A program made the translations under genes and the position numbers. From JBECKQ01 sp040235375 (GTDB lineage Bacteria; Planctomycetota; Phycisphaerae; UBA1845), in contig JBECKQ010000020.1 in NCBI GenBank assembly GCA_040235375.1, positions 1 to 26,612 on the forward strand: a DNA stretch of 26,612 nucleotides, in the 5' to 3' direction. The notes beneath the pieces are model-generated. The model had not been told where the DNA came from. It ran no database searches and worked only from the letters and a program-made list of their open reading frames with translations. Positions 22,120 through 26,612 of the stretch are shown one piece after another (positions within the stretch are counted from its first letter, which is position 1; each line of letters starts with the position of its first letter).

Positions 22120-25100
22120 ATGCTGCGCAATGGGTCGGTAGCAATGCGATCGCCGGTTCTGTTTGTCCTCGGTTTCCTCTTTGCGACATGGTGCTCGTCG
22201 AACACCGCGGAGGCGAGGAAGCCGTACCGCGACAACTTCTTCACCGCGTATCCGTCTGCAACTGGAACGGTTCTCGACACCGTTCCGAGTCACCCTAATC
22301 ACTGCGGCGTATGCCACTACGACTTTGGCGGCGGTGGGCCCCGCAATCTGTACGGTCAGGCCGTGGAGGCAACCGATCGATCGGTTGCGGCGATCCTCGG
22401 GCTTGGCGGATTGGATTCCGACGGCGATGGTTTCACCAACGACGTGGAGATCACCGACACGGCCAACTACGTCAACACGCCGACGTTTCCCGGACTGACG
22501 CCGGCGAACGTCGGACAAGTGACCAACGTGGATCTCGCCGACATTCAGACCCACCTGGTGCCCAGCACCGGTGGGGATACCACGCCGCCGAGCGTGACAC
22601 TCATCGCGCCGAACGGCGGCGGATCGTACGTGGCGAACAGCGAGACGACGGTACAGTGGACGGCGAGCGACGCGAGCGGTATCGCGGTCATCGACGTGTA
22701 TCTCTCGCTGGATGCCGGCGCGAGCTACTCGCTCGTGGGCAAGGGCTTGCCCAACACCGGCAGCTTCACGTGGTACCCGGCCAACCGGCCGACGGCGGAA
22801 GCGTTGCTGCGCGTCGAGGCGACGGATAACGCGTTCAACAAGAACCATGACGACAGCGACGCGGTGTTCACCATTGAATCACCGCCGGGCGGGATCGCCC
22901 CGACCACGCTTCGCGACTTCGACCAGCCCGGAAGCCAGCCGTTCGAAGCGGGAATCCTCAATCCGCCGAGCGCCTGTGCGACCTGTCACGGGAACTACGA
23001 CCCGTCGGTCGAGCCCTACTACAACTGGCAGGGCAGCATGATGTCTCAGGCCTCGCGCGATCTGCTGATGCAGGCGAACATGGTGATCGCGAACCAGGAT
23101 GCCCCGGATTCCGGCGATCTCTGTCTGCGATGCCACCTCCCTCGCGGCTGGTTGCAGGGGCGATCCGTTCCTACGGACGGCAGCCAGATGCTCGACACGG
23201 ATCGAAGCGGCGTCGCCTGCGACTTCTGCCACCGCCTGGTCGATCCGATCTACGACCCTGCGGCCAACCCGCCGGAAGATCAGAGCATTCTCGCCGCCTT
23301 GAGCTTTCCAGGCACCGTTTTCGGCAATGGCATGGCCGTCATCGATCCAACCGGCGCCCGCCGCGGTCCCTTCTTGAATGCCGACAGCGGACACCCGGTC
23401 CTCGTGTCCCCGTTCCATCGCGAGGCGGCGCTGTGCGGCACGTGCCATGACGTCAGCAATCCCGCGTTCCAGAAGGATGGCGAGGGCAACTACGTGCCCA
23501 ACGCGTTCGACACGACGGCGACAGATTTCTCTTCACACACGCTCATGCCCGTCGAGCGGACATACAGCGAGTGGTTCTTCAGCCTTTACAACCAGCCGTC
23601 GGGCATCTACGCCCCGCAGTTCGGCGGCAACCGGGACTACGTCGCCACCTGCCAGGACTGCCACATGCACGACGTGACGGGGCAGGCGTGCAACTTCGGC
23701 ACGCCGCCGACGCGGACCGATCTCCCGCTGCACGACATCACCGGAGGCAGCACATGGTATCCGGGCCTGATCAGCACGCTCTATCCCGGAGAAGTGGACG
23801 ATGCGGCGTTGCAGAGCGGCATTACCCGGGCGCGCTACATGCTGCAGCACGCAGTGGACATGTCCCTCGAGCAGGAAGGAAGGATGCTGTCCGTCACGCT
23901 GGTCAACAACACCGGCCACAAGATTCCGACCGGATATCCGGAAGGGCGCCGGATGTGGATCAACGTCAGGTTCTACGATGATTCCATGACGCTCCTGGCG
24001 GAGTCCGCGGCGTACGACGCGACGACCGGCGGTCTGGCGCATGACGAGGAGGCGAAGATCTACGAGATCGAGCCGGGGCTGGACGACGTCACCGCGCCGC
24101 TCGTCGGTGTGGAGCCGGGCCCGTCGTTTCATTTCGTCCTCAACAACAAAGTCTACAAGGACAATCGCATCCCGCCGCAGGGATTCGCCAACGCCGACTA
24201 CGCGTCGTTCGGCGGACCGCCTGTTGCCTACTCGTACGCCGACGGGCAGTACTGGGATGTGACCACGTACGGAATCCCGCGGGAGGCCGCGACTGCCGAA
24301 GTGACGGTGTATTACCAGAGTACGAGCAAGGAGTTCATGGAGTTCCTTCGCGACGAGAACTCGACGAACAACCTGGGACAGCAGATGCATGACCTGTGGG
24401 CGAACAACGACAGGTGTCCGCCCGAAGCGATCGCCCAGTCGCAACTGGCGATTGCGCCGCCTCTGCCCGGCGACTACAACGGCGACGGCAAGCTGACGAG
24501 CGAGGACTACAACTCGTTTCCCGATTGCGTAACCGGCCCCGGCGGCACGGCTACGCCCGCCTGTATGCCGTACGATTCCGACTTTGATTTGGACGTGGAC
24601 CTCGCCGACTTCTCCGGTTTCCAGATCGGCTTGCCGGCGTTCGACGCCACCCCACCCACGCATCCAACGACGCTGAACGCAACGGCCGACGATCTGGCGA
24701 TCAGTCTGGACTGGAGCGACAACACCGAGCCCGATCTTGCCGGTTATAACGTCCTGCGTTCAACCGTCGCCGGTGGACCCTATCTCAAGATCAACGACGC
24801 TCTTGTCGCCACGAGCGATTTCGACGACACCGGGCTGAGCAATGGAGTGCCGTACTACTACGTCGTGGTCGCGGTGGACAACGCCGGGAACGTGAGCGAA
24901 AGCAGCGGCGAGGCAGGTGCAACGCCGCATCCGACGAGTGGAACCGCCACGCATGTCGCGTCCATCGTCACCAGCGTCGATGACCAGGGCGGTGGCAACA
25001 AATACGGTGTTGCAACCGTCACCATTGTCGACGACCTGGGTATCGTCACCGCGGGCGCGAGCGTCACCGGGACCTTCACGGGCAAATTCACAGGGACCTT

Positions 25101-25254
25101 CATCGAGGACACGGATACCAACGGCGTGGCCGTGCTTGTGGCCGGACCGAAAAACGGCAGCACGGACTTCACCTTCTGTGTCGATGACGTGACCCACGCA
25201 ACCCTCACCTACGATGCGGGCGCCAACGTGGTAACCTGCGCCTCGTATCCGTAG
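22120..25254 (+). CDS. exported multiheme c-type cytochrome with Ig-like, dockerin-like and FN3 modules
   Basis: The 1044-residue protein starts after a good ribosome site (GGAGGA) with a signal peptide (SPVLFVLGFLFATWC region). It has six CxxCH heme-binding motifs: Cys62 (CGVCH), Cys286 (CATCH), Cys335 (CLRCH), Cys367 (CDFCH), Cys439 (CGTCH) and Cys511 (CQDCH). Heme 1 is followed by an Asp-rich calcium-type loop (DSDGDGFTNDVEI). It is separated from the other five by an Ig-like domain (about 150-255, VTLIAPNGGGSYVANSETTV). After the heme region comes LVNNTGHKIPTGYPEGRRMW, shared by related planctomycete cytochromes. A dockerin-like module follows (784-840, GDYNGDGKLTSEDYNSF and DFDLDVDLADFSGF), then an FN3 domain (about 845-935) and a C-terminal beta domain. 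It should sit in the periplasm or on the surface and pass electrons; donor and acceptor are unknown. No oxidoreductase or maturation genes are adjacent. Confidence 0.9.
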   Translation: MLRNGSVAMRSPVLFVLGFLFATWCSSNTAEARKPYRDNFFTAYPSATGTVLDTVPSHPNHCGVCHYDFGGGGPRNLYGQAVEATDRSVAAILGLGGLDSDGDGFTNDVEITDTANYVNTPTFPGLTPANVGQVTNVDLADIQTHLVPSTGGDTTPPSVTLIAPNGGGSYVANSETTVQWTASDASGIAVIDVYLSLDAGASYSLVGKGLPNTGSFTWYPANRPTAEALLRVEATDNAFNKNHDDSDAVFTIESPPGGIAPTTLRDFDQPGSQPFEAGILNPPSACATCHGNYDPSVEPYYNWQGSMMSQASRDLLMQANMVIANQDAPDSGDLCLRCHLPRGWLQGRSVPTDGSQMLDTDRSGVACDFCHRLVDPIYDPAANPPEDQSILAALSFPGTVFGNGMAVIDPTGARRGPFLNADSGHPVLVSPFHREAALCGTCHDVSNPAFQKDGEGNYVPNAFDTTATDFSSHTLMPVERTYSEWFFSLYNQPSGIYAPQFGGNRDYVATCQDCHMHDVTGQACNFGTPPTRTDLPLHDITGGSTWYPGLISTLYPGEVDDAALQSGITRARYMLQHAVDMSLEQEGRMLSVTLVNNTGHKIPTGYPEGRRMWINVRFYDDSMTLLAESAAYDATTGGLAHDEEAKIYEIEPGLDDVTAPLVGVEPGPSFHFVLNNKVYKDNRIPPQGFANADYASFGGPPVAYSYADGQYWDVTTYGIPREAATAEVTVYYQSTSKEFMEFLRDENSTNNLGQQMHDLWANNDRCPPEAIAQSQLAIAPPLPGDYNGDGKLTSEDYNSFPDCVTGPGGTATPACMPYDSDFDLDVDLADFSGFQIGLPAFDATPPTHPTTLNATADDLAISLDWSDNTEPDLAGYNVLRSTVAGGPYLKINDALVATSDFDDTGLSNGVPYYYVVVAVDNAGNVSESSGEAGATPHPTSGTATHVASIVTSVDDQGGGNKYGVATVTIVDDLGIVTAGASVTGTFTGKFTGTFIEDTDTNGVAVLVAGPKNGSTDFTFCVDDVTHATLTYDAGANVVTCASYP

Positions 25255-25269
25255 CCACTGTTAGCGGAC

Positions 25270-25299
25270 CGGCCGCGCAAGTTCTTCGTGGCGCGGCCG
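25270..25299. terminator. candidate terminator hairpin after the cytochrome gene
   Basis: CGGCCGCGC (25270-25278) and GCGCGGCCG (25291-25299) form a perfect 9-bp GC stem with a 12-base loop, starting 16 bases after the stop codon. There is no T-tract, so it may instead stabilise the 3' end of the mRNA. Confidence 0.5.
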
Positions 25300-25462
25300 T
25301 GACCCACGGCCCCGCCGGGATGGTATCGCCGGCCAGGGGTGGAAATGATCGGCGGCGGGCGATAGGCTGAGCCGCGGTTCGCGGGCTTGGCTGCCGGCGA
25401 GCGGCCGTCGGTGCATGACCGGCACGCCCGTATCAAGTCATAAGTGCCAGGGAGAGCTGAAT

Positions 25463-26032
25463 TTGCTCGCCGCCAAGAGTTGCTTGTCACCCTGCTTGAT
25501 CGCAGCGGTATTGCTCGTTGTGACGATTCCGGGTCCGACGGTGGCGGCGCCGATCCCGCAGCAGGACGCGGGAGCAAAGGCGTCGGGTCCGGAGTTCGAC
25601 TTCGAGGCCCTGCGGCAGCGCGTCGAAAGCGGTGATCTGAGCGAAGCGGAGGCCAAGCGGGTCATCGCGCTCAGCGAGGAGATCAAGGAGCGAGCAAAGG
25701 AACACCTGACGCTCTTGCAGCGCATTGAGCGCGCGCTCATCGAGCCGTGGGTGTTCTTCGGGTTCGCCGCGCAGTTCATCTTCGCGCTGCGGTTCATCAT
25801 CCAACTCATCGCGTCGGAGCGCAAGAAGCGGAGTTACGTGCCGGTTGCGTTCTGGTACCTGTCGCTGGGCGGCGGGGTCATGCTGTTGGTCTACGCGATC
25901 CACTTGCGCGATCCCGTGTTCGTGCTCGGCCAGGGACTCGGCTGTTTTATCTACATCCGCAATCTGATACTGATCTACGAGCGCCGCGGTAAGCTCGGCC
26001 GAGCAATCGCGGCGTCAGAGGGTGCGGAGTAG
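25463..26032 (+). CDS. membrane protein with lipid A biosynthesis N-terminal (LAB_N) domain
   Basis: The predicted 189-residue protein starts with a signal or membrane segment (CLIAAVLLVVTIPGPTVAA). A charged helical stretch follows (FEALRQRVESGDLSEAEAKR). Then comes the LAB_N domain: EPWVFFGFAAQFIFALRFII, SERKKRSYVPVAFWYLSLGG and DPVFVLGQGLGCFIYIRNL, three transmembrane helices. LAB_N is found at the N-terminus of some LpxB-related proteins and as a free protein beside family 2 glycosyltransferases; its own activity is unknown. I prefer the TTG at 25463 because GGGAG lies 7 bases upstream; the ATG at 25415 has no ribosome site. The glycosyltransferase that follows after 113 bases is probably in the same operon, which suggests a role in lipid-linked sugar transfer. 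Confidence 0.85.
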   Translation: MLAAKSCLSPCLIAAVLLVVTIPGPTVAAPIPQQDAGAKASGPEFDFEALRQRVESGDLSEAEAKRVIALSEEIKERAKEHLTLLQRIERALIEPWVFFGFAAQFIFALRFIIQLIASERKKRSYVPVAFWYLSLGGGVMLLVYAIHLRDPVFVLGQGLGCFIYIRNLILIYERRGKLGRAIAASEGAE

Positions 26033-26145
26033 TGCGGGGTGCCGCGCTTGCGTTTCTGGAGGCGTCTTGGAGTGTTCTGCACTGCTCGAGCGCAGCATCA
26101 CGCTGAACCGTCGTCTGCGTTCGGAGCGCCGCTCAGGTTTGACGA

Positions 26146-26612
26146 ATGAAACCGTATCGCGAGCCAATTCCTACGCTTGACCTGTCGGTCGTGGTGCCCG
26201 TTTACAACGAGCGCGACAATGTCGAACCGCTCGTGGACGACCTGCTGCGCGAGCTCACGGTGCTCGAACGCAGCTTCGAAGTCATCCTGGTCAACGACGG
26301 CAGCACCGACGGCAGCGCCGAGGCGCTTGATGCGGCCGCTGCGCGCGACGGCCGGATCAAGGTGATCCACTTCGCCGGAAACCGGGGGCAGACGATCGCC
26401 ATCGCCGCGGGGATGTACCACAGCAGTGGGCGCGTTCTCGTCCTGATGGATGGCGACCGGCAGAACGATCCGGCCGACATCGGCATGCTCATCGACAAGC
26501 TCGAGGAAGGATACGACTGCGTCAGCGGCTGGCGCAAGGACCGGAAAGATCCGGGCATCCGCAGCTACCCGTCGCGTGTCGCCAACTGGCTCGTTCGCCG
26601 GGCGACGCGCGT
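26146..26612 (+). CDS. family 2 glycosyltransferase, N-terminal part (cut by window end)
   Basis: The frame is open to the right edge, with 155 codons visible. It begins MKPYREPIPTLDLSVVVPVY and shows the GT2 nucleotide-binding pattern (VVVPVYNERDNVEPLVDDLL, VILVNDGSTDGS) and the metal-binding site in VLVLMDGDRQNDPADIGML. The sequence NRGQTIAIAAGMYHSSGR is typical of the DPM1/ArnC-like branch, which moves a sugar from UDP or GDP onto undecaprenyl or dolichyl phosphate; the C-terminal membrane helices expected in that branch would lie beyond the window. Its neighbour with a LAB_N domain is a common companion. The ribosome site is weak (CAGG). Confidence 0.9.
   Translation, partial: MKPYREPIPTLDLSVVVPVYNERDNVEPLVDDLLRELTVLERSFEVILVNDGSTDGSAEALDAAAARDGRIKVIHFAGNRGQTIAIAAGMYHSSGRVLVLMDGDRQNDPADIGMLIDKLEEGYDCVSGWRKDRKDPGIRSYPSRVANWLVRRATR

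Noticed and set aside
23533..24663. 376-codon open frame on the minus strand
   Set aside because: Antisense to the cytochrome gene; Arg/Val/His-rich shadow.
1..26612. CRISPR array, prophage, insertion sequence or rRNA operon
   Set aside because: No regularly spaced repeats, transposase, integrase, phage structural gene or rRNA sequence was seen.

Overview
The window is high-GC bacterial DNA, most likely from the Planctomycetota (a Phycisphaerae-like or related uncultured lineage). This is inferred from protein style, as there is no rRNA or marker gene here. The supporting traits are PEP-CTERM sorting tails, secreted proteins with dockerin-like Asp-rich calcium repeats, a planctomycete-type prepilin with an FTLIELLVVVAIIALLISIL-like N-terminus, a large multiheme c-type cytochrome fused to dockerin-like and FN3 modules, and a eukaryote-like UDP-sugar pyrophosphorylase.

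Layout. 1-2.1 kb: the C-terminus of a PEP-CTERM beta-propeller protein, a lipoprotein amidase of the AmpD/PGRP type, and tRNA-Arg(CCG). 2.2-4.7 kb: a two-gene ergothioneine operon (egtB-egtD, ATGA overlap) behind a plausible sigma70 promoter. 5.1-6.4 kb: two decayed secreted-protein genes, one cut off within its first propeller repeat and one PEP-CTERM gene broken by a frameshift and an in-frame stop. 6.4-10.6 kb (minus strand): a secreted subtilisin-like protease with a dockerin-like tail, a Nudix hydrolase, a strong intrinsic terminator and a prepilin-like protein. 11.3-13.8 kb: a Tat-exported DUF362 protein diverging from a UDPGP-family uridylyltransferase. 14-15.4 kb: flgM, then over 1 kb without a gene but with a nested inverted repeat. 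15.4-17.1 kb (minus): a moaA-moaD-moaE molybdopterin operon lacking moaC. 17.5-18.9 kb: an exported thioredoxin-fold protein with a long helical, TPR-like tail. 19.1-20.0 kb: a DUF104-type antitoxin/PIN toxin pair convergent with an orphan MbcA/ParS/Xre-type toxin-binding domain. 20.3-21.7 kb: an MmgE/PrpD-family protein. 22.1-25.3 kb: a 1044-residue six-heme cytochrome. 25.5 kb to the end: a LAB_N membrane protein and the start of a family 2 glycosyltransferase.

The genes form small independent operons (egtBD, moaADE, the toxin-antitoxin pair, LAB_N-GT2) rather than one pathway. I do not see a clear-cut new defence or mobile system. The most notable items are the cytochrome fusion, the double-lesion PEP-CTERM pseudogene with its truncated neighbour, the back-to-back toxin-antitoxin parts, the nested palindromic element at about 15.0 kb, and a set of short GC-rich palindromes scattered through the intergenic spaces. 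Starts were chosen mainly from ribosome-binding sites; alternatives are given in each entry.
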